From the NCBI GenBank assembly GCA_019359395.1, contig JAHHHK010000050.1:1-35914 (forward strand): 35,914 nucleotides of DNA, written 5' to 3'. Under the pieces are notes generated by a model. That model searched no databases. It had not been told where the DNA came from and was given only the letters and a program-made list of their open reading frames with translations. The position numbers and the translations under genes are program-made. Origin of the DNA: Komarekiella atlantica HA4396-MV6. GTDB taxonomy: Bacteria > Cyanobacteriota > Cyanobacteriia > Cyanobacteriales > Nostocaceae. Positions 17,723-25,391 of the stretch are shown here, piece by piece; within the stretch, counting starts at the first letter, position 1, and each line of letters begins with the position of its first letter.

Positions 17723-17787
17723 GTTCATAGTGAGCGCTTTATCGCTCTGTATAAGGTTTTAAAGAGCTAAAGCTAGTCACTACGAAC
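17723..17787. repeat. Inverted repeat GTTCATAGTGA ... TCACTACGAAC
   Basis: Arms 17723-17733 and 17777-17787 match at 10 of 11 positions around a 43-base centre containing GAGCGCTTTATCGCTC. This is the layout of the GTTCGTAGTGAGCGCTTTAG-type repeat I recall from Nostoc spacers. Confidence 0.7.
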
Positions 17788-17819
17788 TCTCATTTAATTC
17801 AGTTATACTTATCTTTTAT

Positions 17820-17930
17820 GAGGATATTTGAGAAGTAACAAATATTTTGTATATCCCTTAACCTCCTTAAAAATGAGGTTCAAGAAGTTATCCAACTTTG
17901 GATATTAACAGTAACTTTTCAAATATCCTC
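17820..17930. repeat. 111-bp element with about 20-bp imperfect terminal inverted repeats
   Basis: The left end GAGGATATTTGAGAAGTAAC (17820-17839) and the right end GTAACTTTTCAAATATCCTC (17911-17930) are near-perfect inverted copies with two mismatches. The interior has no ORF. The shape fits a miniature inverted-repeat element or a long stem-loop; no target-site duplication is obvious. Confidence 0.6.
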
Positions 17931-18024
17931 TAAATATTGCTTGAAATATCTACACAGAATCTAGAAAATCTTGATCATTGATTTAGCTGATAAGTAGGAA
18001 GGCTAAATTAAAGCTTACCTAGAT

Positions 18025-18160
18025 TGCCGGGTTTCGACTCCGCTCAACCCTTGTATTCTCAGGGTTCGAGCATTGAGCGTACTCCTTCTCCTACGGAGAC
18101 GCTAGCGCGAACAAAGAAGCAAGCTACAAAGTAGCGTCCCGCAGGGAAGTCGAAATGCGT
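18025..18160. repeat. Composite repeat, TTCGACTCCGCTCAACCC ... GTCGAAATGCG
   Basis: Bounded by TTCGACT and AGTCGAA, with internal GGAGACGCTAGCG, AAGCAAGCTAC and AGCGTCCCGCAGGGAAG words. This is a mosaic of short palindromic words typical of Nostoc dispersed repeats. Confidence 0.6.
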
Positions 18161-18331
18161 CTTACAAATAATTGCAACTTCCTACTTACCAGGATATTTA
18201 GATAGTAATACATCATTTATTTATGATATTGGTATCATTGGTTGATATTGTTCTGATTTTGAGAGCAGACAGTTAACTCTTGTGATCACCACACATAAAA
18301 ACTTGCTACTACTATCTATAAAATCTAGAAT

Positions 18332-19645
18332 TTACCCAACTGCTGCAAGAATTTTTTCTGAGGCAAAATAAGCGTTTTGCTCAGTTCGTAGTTGGTCGCA
18401 GAGTCTACCTTTGGGCAATTCTACATCTTCGTAAGTGAGGACTTGATCCTTAAGAATATCTCGCTTCAAACGACATCCTTCAGCTAAACCAATTGGTAGA
18501 AGGTTTTGTTCTTGGACGATGTGGGAATTTTCACATTGTCCGTAGGTCATATAGTAGCCGATGCCGTCTAAAGTTTCCCCTGCTTTTAGGTCAATTTTGG
18601 CGGTAGTGACAACATCCACGAGGGGGCCAGCTATTGGAGACATAACGGCATCTTGGAACAGGACAGCACGCGCGACAGATAGTGGAACTTCAAAATGACA
18701 GAGGTGATAGGGAGTATAGAAGCTGTAAAGGGGCCCTTCACCTAGTTTGTACAAATTGAGGTAGTGGCGTTGCTTGGGGTCATCGTGAGTGGCAAATACA
18801 TACACACCTGGCCCAGGTTTTGCTCCAACTACATAATCGACGATACCGCCTAGTTGTTTGAGTTGTTCAACATCATAAAGATGGGTCATTTCTTCAACAT
18901 AACCGCTGAAGTCATATCCCAGCATCCCCCGTTTGGCGACTTTCATCCCTGTGGCATTGGCAACGATCGCCTGCTCAAAGGAAATTTTTGTTCCGTCGGC
19001 AAAGCTAGCTACCATGTGGGGTTTTTGACCCCAACGCTTAGCAAATGCTTCTTGGGTGGTGGGATTACGATAGGGGTCTTGAAGTCCTTTAATGTTACCG
19101 CACAACAGCGGAGTTAAACCAATGCTTTTGACAAATCGGTAAAGATTCATTTGCACCCCTGGCTGATCGCCATCACAAGCGCTGAGAATCACCCCTGCTT
19201 TATCGGCATAGACTTTGAGGATCGGGCCGATAGTGCCATCGAGTTCGGCATTCATCATAATCACATGTTTGCGATGGGCGATCGCTTCTAAGACGATATG
19301 AGCACCAAACTCTACAGCGCCCGTAACTTCGATTATGGCTTCAATTCCTTCGGCGCGACAAAGTAAGTTGGCATCTTCTGTGACGGCATACTTAGAAGAA
19401 GCGATCGCATCTTCTAATTCGCTGACGGTTGCAACAACTTGAATGTCCTCAATTCCCGCTTCTGAATAAGCTTGCTTGGCGGCGTCAATCCGACGGTTAG
19501 AGATCGCAACTAACTCCATCCCCGGAACTGAATTGACTATCTGATTGGCAATTCCTCTACCCATAAAGCCAGCACCAATCATCCCTACTTTGATCGGATT
19601 GCCTGCTGCTGCGCGGGTTTGTAAGGCGCGATCGATAATAATCAT
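18332..19645 (-). CDS. NAD(P)-dependent oxidoreductase with C-terminal SAF domain (homoserine-dehydrogenase-like, COG4091 type)
   Basis: A 437-residue protein. The N-terminal Rossmann domain has GMIGAGFMGRG at about 21-31, then the catalytic-like middle domain (EVTGAVEFG, NAELDGTIGP, ACDGDQPGV). The C-terminal 90 residues form a SAF-like domain (PIGLAEGCRLKRDI...). Enzymes of this group are often annotated as predicted homoserine dehydrogenases, but members occur in carbohydrate clusters, and here the island context argues for a sugar or sugar-acid oxidoreductase. GGAG lies about 8 bases before the ATG. A homologous oxidoreductase sits at this place in the Anabaena HEP island, from memory. 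The substrate is unknown. Confidence 0.88.
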   Translation of the reverse strand: MIIIDRALQTRAAAGNPIKVGMIGAGFMGRGIANQIVNSVPGMELVAISNRRIDAAKQAYSEAGIEDIQVVATVSELEDAIASSKYAVTEDANLLCRAEGIEAIIEVTGAVEFGAHIVLEAIAHRKHVIMMNAELDGTIGPILKVYADKAGVILSACDGDQPGVQMNLYRFVKSIGLTPLLCGNIKGLQDPYRNPTTQEAFAKRWGQKPHMVASFADGTKISFEQAIVANATGMKVAKRGMLGYDFSGYVEEMTHLYDVEQLKQLGGIVDYVVGAKPGPGVYVFATHDDPKQRHYLNLYKLGEGPLYSFYTPYHLCHFEVPLSVARAVLFQDAVMSPIAGPLVDVVTTAKIDLKAGETLDGIGYYMTYGQCENSHIVQEQNLLPIGLAEGCRLKRDILKDQVLTYEDVELPKGRLCDQLRTEQNAYFASEKILAAVG

Positions 19646-19715
19646 TAACTAAACTCCTTTATAGAACTGTTTGTTGGGATACCAATTATCTATATTCGGC
19701 TCAGATTCCCTCTCA

Positions 19716-19746
19716 GATTCCCGACTTCTTAGATAAGTCAGAAATC
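19716..19746. repeat. Imperfect hairpin GATTCCCGACTT/AAGTCAGAAATC
   Basis: A 12-bp imperfect stem (two mismatches) with a 7-nt loop, 8 bases after the GT4-like stop side of the spacer. It resembles the GACTTCTTTAAGAAGTC repeat of Nostoc spacers and lies between the GT4-like gene and the oxidoreductase gene. Confidence 0.6.
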
Positions 19747-19753
19747 TTATTAT

Positions 19754-20974
19754 TCAGTTTTGCTGTCTATGTTCTATCATTTGCTCCACAGCATTTCGGT
19801 AAGCCTCAGCAAACTTTTCTTTGGTATGATTTTCTCTTGCATATTCCCATGCCTTACAAGACATTAGTTTTAAGTCTTCTCCAGGCAAATTAGCAATTTT
19901 TCTAACTGTTGCCTTAATTTCTTCAAGGGAATAGTTCTTTAAAATCACGCCAAAATCGTGAACATCTACACCAGATTCGTAGGTTAAAATTGGAATTAAC
20001 CCGGCTTGTAAGCTGGTTATTACCGCTCCTGCCTGTCCCTCAGAAACAGAAGGATAAACAAGTCCTAAACAGTTATTTGTAATTTCTAAAAATTCAGGAC
20101 TACTAACATCAACCCAACCATGAGTATGAATGTTTGGTGTTTCATATAACTCTTTATAGAATGCCTTTTCAAATTCTTTGTCGTTACTGACAGGGCCGCA
20201 AACCGTTAAATGATATTCCGGCATTTGAGCAAAAGCATCTAAAACTAAGTCTAATCCTTTGAGAACTAAAGCACTACCACCAAACCAGAGAAAACGCTTT
20301 CTGATCGCATCAAAGTCTTTCTTGTCGGGACAAGGATAAACGTGTGACGAGGAAATGGGGATACGAAACATCGGTTTGTTAGCGTATTTAAATGTATTAA
20401 CTGTGAAATCGTTGCCTAACACAGTAGCGTAATCGGCATATTCAATTCCCAAGTTAGGCGTTTCAAACCGCTGCGGACGTAAAGTAATACCTCTACGCTG
20501 TTGTAGTTCTAAAAGTCTGTTACATTCAGCTGCATTGCGAAACACCATATTAGCAATATCAACGTGGAAAATTTTGATGCAATCTTTATTGAGTAATGGT
20601 GTAAGTGCTTCTAGCCGATGGCGTAGGTCAATGAAAAATGCGTAGTCTTTTTGAGGAACGAATTCATCATTGTGGAATTGTATAACATCAACACTATAAC
20701 CAAGGTCTAAAAAAGTTTGCGCGATGAGCAGACACTCCCAATTCCAACTTTGGTCATTGGGAACAGGTTGACCTGGTTTTAACAAGAATGGTTCAATCCG
20801 ATAAGAAAGGAGTACATTTCCTTTAGAAGGTTGATTTGGTTTTAAGGAAACAACCTGCAAAGTTTTGATGTAATTGATGCGAGTGTTTACCTTTTTGATC
20901 AAAGAAGAGATAGAGTTAGCAAGATGAGATATGGTATTGTTTGGCACTTGATATTTCCAATTTTTTTGACTCAT
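19754..20974 (-). CDS. GT4-like glycosyltransferase, divergent
   Basis: A 406-residue protein. The C-terminal half is recognisable as a GT-B donor domain (FLWFGGSALVLKGLDLVLDAF; HLTVCGPVSNDKEFEKAF; YPSVSEGQAGAVITSLQAGLIPI). The usual E-x7-E pair is incomplete: the first Glu is present in SEGQ, but the position eight residues on is Thr/Ser. The N-terminal half (about 60-190) is unlike the neighbouring GT4 enzymes and carries a basic N-terminal extension of about 50 residues. It is probably a sugar transferase of the repeat unit, though loss of the second acidic residue leaves its activity less certain. Confidence 0.82.
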   Translation of the reverse strand: MSQKNWKYQVPNNTISHLANSISSLIKKVNTRINYIKTLQVVSLKPNQPSKGNVLLSYRIEPFLLKPGQPVPNDQSWNWECLLIAQTFLDLGYSVDVIQFHNDEFVPQKDYAFFIDLRHRLEALTPLLNKDCIKIFHVDIANMVFRNAAECNRLLELQQRRGITLRPQRFETPNLGIEYADYATVLGNDFTVNTFKYANKPMFRIPISSSHVYPCPDKKDFDAIRKRFLWFGGSALVLKGLDLVLDAFAQMPEYHLTVCGPVSNDKEFEKAFYKELYETPNIHTHGWVDVSSPEFLEITNNCLGLVYPSVSEGQAGAVITSLQAGLIPILTYESGVDVHDFGVILKNYSLEEIKATVRKIANLPGEDLKLMSCKAWEYARENHTKEKFAEAYRNAVEQMIEHRQQN

Positions 20975-21112
20975 TAAAGAGTATTTGGCAACTATTTTTC
21001 AGTTTTTAATTGGCAATGAAATCTAGCAATCTAAGATATGTTGTGAGCATCACTAAACCAGAATAAAATTGGTACAAATAACGGGCGATCTCGAACTATT
21101 TAAGAGCTATAT

Positions 21113-21670
21113 TTATCTAGAACTTGCACCCCCAACACTCATCATTCTCAATAAAGGCCAATTTAAATCTTTCTCGGAAATTTCAGTCACATCTAAAGGC
21201 CAATCAATATTAAAAAATGGATCGTCATAGCGTAGACCTTTCTCATATCCAGGCGTGTAAAATTCACCCACTTGATAGACAACTTCAGTCTCATCCGCGA
21301 GTGCTTGATAGCCATGAGCAAACATTTCTGGCACATATAAGGCGCGGTGATTGTCTGCTGTAAGTTCTACACCAATATGTGATAAAAAAGTGGGCGACTC
21401 AGGACGCATATCGATAATTACGTCATAAATAGCACCTTTAGTACAGCGAATTAATTTTGTTTCTGCTGCTGGGAGAGTTTGATAGTGCATTCCCCGCAGA
21501 GTGCCTTTTTTGTAGTTAAAAGATAGGTTACATTGAGCAACTGTTGGCTTTAATCCGTGTGCTTCAAATTCTTGAGCGCAGAAAGTCCGCGCGAACAAAC
21601 CTCGGTGATCTGGCTTTGCTTCTAAATCAATGATGAATGCGTCTTTGAGCGCGGTTTCGGTAAATATCAT
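21113..21670 (-). CDS. rfbC: dTDP-4-dehydrorhamnose 3,5-epimerase-like protein (RmlC/RfbC family)
   Basis: An RmlC-family cupin of 185 residues from the ATG at 21670. A TTG three codons upstream (21679) is possible but has no ribosome site. Family signatures, numbered from the TTG: DHRGLFAR (24-31), NLSFNYKKGTLRGMHYQ with the catalytic His65, FAHGYQAL (120-127), a YQVGEFYTPGYEKG run with the active-site tyrosine, and YDDPFFNIDWP (151-161). It epimerises C3 and/or C5 of a 4-keto-6-deoxy nucleotide sugar. With rfbF in the same island the nucleotide is probably CDP rather than dTDP. Length is normal for the family. Confidence 0.9.
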   Translation of the reverse strand: MIFTETALKDAFIIDLEAKPDHRGLFARTFCAQEFEAHGLKPTVAQCNLSFNYKKGTLRGMHYQTLPAAETKLIRCTKGAIYDVIIDMRPESPTFLSHIGVELTADNHRALYVPEMFAHGYQALADETEVVYQVGEFYTPGYEKGLRYDDPFFNIDWPLDVTEISEKDLNWPLLRMMSVGGASSR

Positions 21671-21714
21671 AGATTTCAAGGGTTAGTATTAACAAAAATT
21701 TGGTAATTGATCCA

Positions 21715-22557
21715 CTATCGACTATTTTCTACTTGTTGCTTTAACTCTATGCGGGGATAGGTATCATCCCAGTATTGAGTACAAAGGTCTGGGCGTTCGG
21801 GGGGATTAGCTGTATAACAAAAAAATAATGCTGAGCGGTCTTCTGTGCGTACTGTTCCATGATGGAAAGTATTTTTTGTATCTACAATCATGACTGTTCC
21901 TGCTGGCCCTGTACAGGATTCCCAAGCTGATTTAGGAATGACTTTTTTTACTTGTTCATCATTAATACCTAAATAGCTTGACTTCAAAAGTTTGTAGTAA
22001 ATGCGCCAATAATTCAAACTAAATAAGGGAGTTAAAGAACGCGGAATGTATTCAAAAGGCCCGGTTTTTTCCTCGACATCATTTAAGTAAATAAAGATTT
22101 TGATAATACGGCGGTCTTCTGCATCACTGTGCCAAAGCAGCGTACCAAACTGATCGTTGCTCTTGAAATCTTTGCGTAAATGTACACCGTGAAAAGTAAT
22201 AGGAAGACCAATATAATTCTCGATGATGTTGAGTAGTCTTTTCTCCCTTCCCCAGGTAGAGATTTCTGGTAAATCTGTAACTGTGTAAATTTGCGGCCAC
22301 TTTTTATCTAGATGGTCGTTATTTAATTCTTCCATCTGAGACAATTGATTGTAAGCAGTTTTGAGCAGTTCTGAGGTAGAATTTAATCCTAATTCTGCAA
22401 GTGTTGTCACATAAGCACCATCTTTTTTGAGAGTATTAAGAATTTTGCGATCGCGTCCTTCCAATGCAGGCAAATTGGGAGCGTGTTTCAAAAGTGCTAA
22501 TTTATAAACTAACTCAGATCCTAGTGAAGCTATTTTGTCTTTAATGTTGTTAAGCAT
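21715..22557 (-). CDS. Phytanoyl-CoA dioxygenase-type Fe(II)/2-oxoglutarate oxygenase
   Basis: A 280-residue protein of the PhyH-like double-stranded beta-helix family. The iron ligands are clear: H143 and D145 in WHSDAEDRR and a distal histidine at 232/233 in FHHGTV; R241 in EDRSALFF is the likely 2-oxoglutarate-binding arginine. The family hydroxylates or epimerises small molecules, including nucleotide-bound or lipid-linked sugars in some clusters. Here it lies between a GT2 gene (7 bases) and the 3,5-epimerase, so a tailoring role on the polysaccharide precursor is likely. The substrate cannot be inferred. Confidence 0.88.
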   Translation of the reverse strand: MLNNIKDKIASLGSELVYKLALLKHAPNLPALEGRDRKILNTLKKDGAYVTTLAELGLNSTSELLKTAYNQLSQMEELNNDHLDKKWPQIYTVTDLPEISTWGREKRLLNIIENYIGLPITFHGVHLRKDFKSNDQFGTLLWHSDAEDRRIIKIFIYLNDVEEKTGPFEYIPRSLTPLFSLNYWRIYYKLLKSSYLGINDEQVKKVIPKSAWESCTGPAGTVMIVDTKNTFHHGTVRTEDRSALFFCYTANPPERPDLCTQYWDDTYPRIELKQQVENSR

Positions 22558-22564
22558 GGTATGG

Positions 22565-23605
22565 TCACTTTGTTTTTAATACCGATTTAGTACCAGAACG
22601 TTTATTATTAGCTCGCATTTCTTGAGTAGATGGTTCACTAGCTTCAGAGATTTTAAACTCTTTAAAAGCCATGACATCAAATGCTGACAAGCTAACTAAA
22701 GCCAAAAACGGAATGACTATTTTAATAGCAGACAAAGGCCATCTTCTTAAAGCACCTAAGAAAACTTTTAAATTTACTTCTCTACCATTTTGCAAAAGCA
22801 TCCGTCTACAAAACTGTTTAGAATATCCACTCTCCTCCAGTTTCAAAATCACTTCCGGTATATGTTTGTATTGCATTAATAGTGCAGACTTTGGTTCTTT
22901 CTGCCAATAACTCACACCAACAATACATTCTAAATAAGTCTCTTTAGTAACAATTACACTGCCATTAGCCGCACAATAACCGGCTAAATATGCCAAAGAT
23001 ATCCAGTTATTCTCAGCATCTTGCCAAATTTGTAGAGCACGTTTTACTAAGTCGGTGCGGTACACCGTAGCAGTCAAAAATATAACGGCACCAACACTTT
23101 TGGAAAAACAATGTTCAAATATTGCTTTACCATCACCATAAGCATTTTCGCTATCAACGTCAAACCAGCGATTATCAACTATCGTTGGTGGATGTACTGG
23201 TTCACCAGTAATTTTATTCCGACCAGAAAAGTTGAGAAACAATAATGATAAATCTTCGTGTTGCTTGAGTTTATCGATGACATAGCTAACGGCTCTTTCC
23301 TGAATTGGGTCATCATCGCCAATTGTCCAAACGTATTTTGTTGTTGCAGAGTTTAGGCAATAAATAATATTTTTGACTACGCCTAAGTTTTTAAAGTTTT
23401 TATTTACTTTAAATGTGATCGAACTAAGTTTAGTTTGCCACTTTCTTATAACATCCTGAGTATTGTCGGTAGAACAATTGTCAGAAACTAAAATTTCACA
23501 ATTAGACTCAAAGCCCTTGATAGCTTGAGCTAGCCATGCTAGCTGTTTATCAAGTAACTCAGCACGATTATAAGTAGGGATGGCAATAGTCAGTAATTTA
23601 TTCAT
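22565..23605 (-). CDS. Glycosyltransferase family 2 (GT-A)
   Basis: A 346-residue GT2 enzyme: LTIAIPTYNRAELL (5-18), LVSDNCSTDNT (39-49), metal-binding GDDD (96-99). The catalytic domain takes up about the first 240 residues. A hydrophobic stretch near 295-312 (LSAIKIVIPFLALVSLSAF) may anchor it to the membrane. It is the first gene of a tight pair with the dioxygenase (7-base gap). It adds a sugar during assembly; the donor is unknown. Confidence 0.92.
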   Translation of the reverse strand: MNKLLTIAIPTYNRAELLDKQLAWLAQAIKGFESNCEILVSDNCSTDNTQDVIRKWQTKLSSITFKVNKNFKNLGVVKNIIYCLNSATTKYVWTIGDDDPIQERAVSYVIDKLKQHEDLSLLFLNFSGRNKITGEPVHPPTIVDNRWFDVDSENAYGDGKAIFEHCFSKSVGAVIFLTATVYRTDLVKRALQIWQDAENNWISLAYLAGYCAANGSVIVTKETYLECIVGVSYWQKEPKSALLMQYKHIPEVILKLEESGYSKQFCRRMLLQNGREVNLKVFLGALRRWPLSAIKIVIPFLALVSLSAFDVMAFKEFKISEASEPSTQEMRANNKRSGTKSVLKTK

Positions 23606-23820
23606 GGTGAGAAATAAAAATCAGTTTTTGTAAAGCCTACTATACTGCTGTTTGATATATTGCTTTGCTATCGAATGTAATATCTCAATTTTCAAGAGAA
23701 AAGCAATGTTCATAAACTACTTCATTTATTGATGCACTCAGCCAGGAAACTTTTAAAATTAATAGTGCTAAATTAGGATGTTTTTTTAGTTTAGGATTTA
23801 CGAAAAAGTAACGGAAAATC

Positions 23821-23903
23821 GAACCACAGAGAAGCCAGTGCGTTGGGCGGGTTCCCCGACTTGAAGCAACTGGCGCGACGCAGAGGACACGGAGAAATAA
23901 GAG
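23821..23903. repeat. Dispersed repeat AACCACAGAGAAG...GACGCAGAGGACACGGAG
   Basis: A repeat block with an inner imperfect stem (CCAGTGCGTT and GCAACTGG) around a GGGCGGGTTCCCCG centre, flanked by CACAGAG and CGCAGAGG words. Typical, from memory, of Nostoc intergenic repeats. Confidence 0.65.
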
Positions 23904-23975
23904 TTTCAGAGATTTTTTGCGTAAGTTCTATAGTTATTTACCAAACAGTTGTTTTATCAATATTTTCAATGAAAG

Positions 23976-24005
23976 AAGCAGTGTAAGTAAAAAATTACAC
24001 TGCTT
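23976..24005 (-). terminator. Stem-loop directly after the C-methyltransferase stop
   Basis: AAGCAGTGTAA (23976-23986) pairs perfectly with TTACACTGCTT (23995-24005) around an 8-nt loop. It starts 12 bases after the stop codon in transcript order. The T run sits in the loop rather than after the stem (CTTTC follows), so termination is probable but not certain. Confidence 0.65.
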
Positions 24006-24016
24006 TTATTTGAAAG

Positions 24017-25285
24017 TTACGATATTACAGATAGTAGATTTCGTACAGGTAATGAATAAACTTGTACTTCAGGAATTGGCACTACAAACTGTCCACCCCA
24101 CTCGCTAATAAACGCCATTTGTTCCATAATTTCCTCCCTGAGATTCCAAGGTAAAATTAGTACATAATCTGGTTTAGTTTCGCGAATTGTGTCTGGATGA
24201 AAAATGGGAATATGAGTTCCAGGTAAAAATAATCCCTGTTTGTAGGGATTGCGGTCTACTGTATAATCGATGAAATCTTTACCAATACCACAGTAATTAA
24301 GCAGTGTGTTGCCTTTAGCTGGCGCACCATAGCCAACAATTGATTTACCTTTGGCTTTAGCCATTAGGATGAAACTTAATAGCTTGTGCTTTGTCTGTTT
24401 GACTTTTTCTCCGAATGTAATGTAAGTTTCTATCCGGTGCAATCCAGCAGCAATTTCTTTTGCTTTGATTTGGCTAACTCGTTCGCTAATAATGGGATTA
24501 TCAACATAGTCATGTTTAGCATAAATTCTCAAAGAACCGCCATGGGTTGGTAATTCCTCCACATCAAAAAGTTTTAAGTTGTGCGCTGCAAAAATTTTTT
24601 CTACAGTGAGGAATGAAAAGTAAGAAAAATGCTCGTGATAAATAGTGTCAAACTGATTTTGTTGAATGAGTTGTAAAATGTGAGGAAACTCCATCGTCAA
24701 AATGCCGTTCGGTTTGAGAAGGAGTTTCATCCCGGCGATAAAATCATTTAAATCTGGAACGTGAGCTAAGACATTATTGCCTATTAAAAGGTCAGCTTGT
24801 TTTCCTTGTATAACTAGTTCTTTAGCAGTTTCAACTCCAAAAAACTTGTTTATACTAGGAATACCTTTTTCTTGTGCTACCTTGGCTATATTAGCTGCTG
24901 GCTCTATTCCTAAAACGGGGATTTCCTTTTCTACAAAGTATTGCAGTAGGTAGCCATCGTTGCTAGCAATTTCAATAACTTGAGTCTGATGATTGAAGCC
25001 AAACTTTTCTACTATCATATCGGTGTAAGTCTTAGCGTGTTTTAGCCAAGTTGCCGAATAAGAAGAAAAGTAAGCATAGTCACTAAAAATTTGCTCTGGA
25101 GTTTCAAACTGTTCTAATTGAACTAACAGGGTATCTTCTGAGATATAAGCATGGAGTGGATAAAATTTCTCGGCACTACTTAGCTGTTCTGCTGTTAGAT
25201 AAGCGTTGGCTAAAGGTGACATTCCTAAATCAACAAAGGTATGGTGTAAAGGTTGACGGCTAAAACGACATTGGGCAATTCTCAT
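24017..25285 (-). CDS. Sugar C-methyltransferase (TylC3/NovU/TcaB9-like) with degenerate zinc site
   Basis: A 422-residue protein with the three-part layout of nucleotide-deoxysugar C-methyltransferases. There is an N-terminal domain with DLGMSPLANAYL, a central SAM-binding domain with EIASNDGYL (105-113) and YHEH (216-219; the family's catalytic Tyr/Glu/His region), and a C-terminal Rossmann-like domain (GYGAPAKGNTLLN). It would put a methyl group from SAM on a ring carbon next to a keto group, giving a branched-chain sugar. The N-terminal zinc site normally uses two C-x2-C pairs; here C6 remains but the other positions are S9, S49 and T52. Hairpins lie on both sides of the gene. Confidence 0.88.
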   Translation of the reverse strand: MRIAQCRFSRQPLHHTFVDLGMSPLANAYLTAEQLSSAEKFYPLHAYISEDTLLVQLEQFETPEQIFSDYAYFSSYSATWLKHAKTYTDMIVEKFGFNHQTQVIEIASNDGYLLQYFVEKEIPVLGIEPAANIAKVAQEKGIPSINKFFGVETAKELVIQGKQADLLIGNNVLAHVPDLNDFIAGMKLLLKPNGILTMEFPHILQLIQQNQFDTIYHEHFSYFSFLTVEKIFAAHNLKLFDVEELPTHGGSLRIYAKHDYVDNPIISERVSQIKAKEIAAGLHRIETYITFGEKVKQTKHKLLSFILMAKAKGKSIVGYGAPAKGNTLLNYCGIGKDFIDYTVDRNPYKQGLFLPGTHIPIFHPDTIRETKPDYVLILPWNLREEIMEQMAFISEWGGQFVVPIPEVQVYSLPVRNLLSVIS

Positions 25286-25330
25286 AAACTAAATCTCACT
25301 GATGGAAAACAACTTGGTAGATGAGAGAAA

Positions 25331-25356
25331 TCCGAATCAACAATATTTGATTCGGA
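25331..25356 (-). terminator. 10-bp stem-loop between the SDR gene and the methyltransferase
   Basis: TCCGAATCAA (25331-25340) pairs perfectly with TTGATTCGGA (25347-25356) around a 6-nt loop, 35 bases after the SDR stop, followed on the transcript by TTTCTCTC. It could be a partial terminator or a differential-expression element inside the operon. Confidence 0.55.
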
Positions 25357-25391
25357 AATTGCATTTGTTGACTGCTAGGAAGGTACTTTAA

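Larger units (their letters stand above)
17634..18331. other. 698-base spacer rich in dispersed repeats
   Basis: No credible gene is visible. Three repeat elements lie side by side (17723-17787, 17820-17930 and 18025-18160). The remainder is AT-rich. The GGTTCGAG near 18059 is part of a repeat and not a tRNA arm. The promoter of the downstream GT4 is probably in the part nearest 17634. Confidence 0.6.
23606..24016. other. 411-base spacer: repeat block, terminator-like hairpin, likely promoter
   Basis: Lies between the C-methyltransferase stop and the GT2 start. It holds a CACAGAGG-type repeat (23821-23903) and a strong hairpin (23976-24005). The remainder is AT-rich without ORFs. The combination suggests that transcription ends after the methyltransferase and restarts for the GT2-dioxygenase-epimerase block. 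Confidence 0.55.

Noticed and set aside
17820-17930. Insertion sequence
   Set aside because: No transposase frame; only 111 bp with inverted ends, so at most a miniature element.
18050-18145. Possible tRNA because of GGTTCGAG and paired arms
   Set aside because: No acceptor stem, anticodon arm or T-loop spacing fits; the words belong to a dispersed repeat.
18332-19645. Genuine homoserine dehydrogenase of amino-acid metabolism
   Set aside because: The C-terminal SAF domain, the lack of an ACT domain and the polysaccharide context argue against it.
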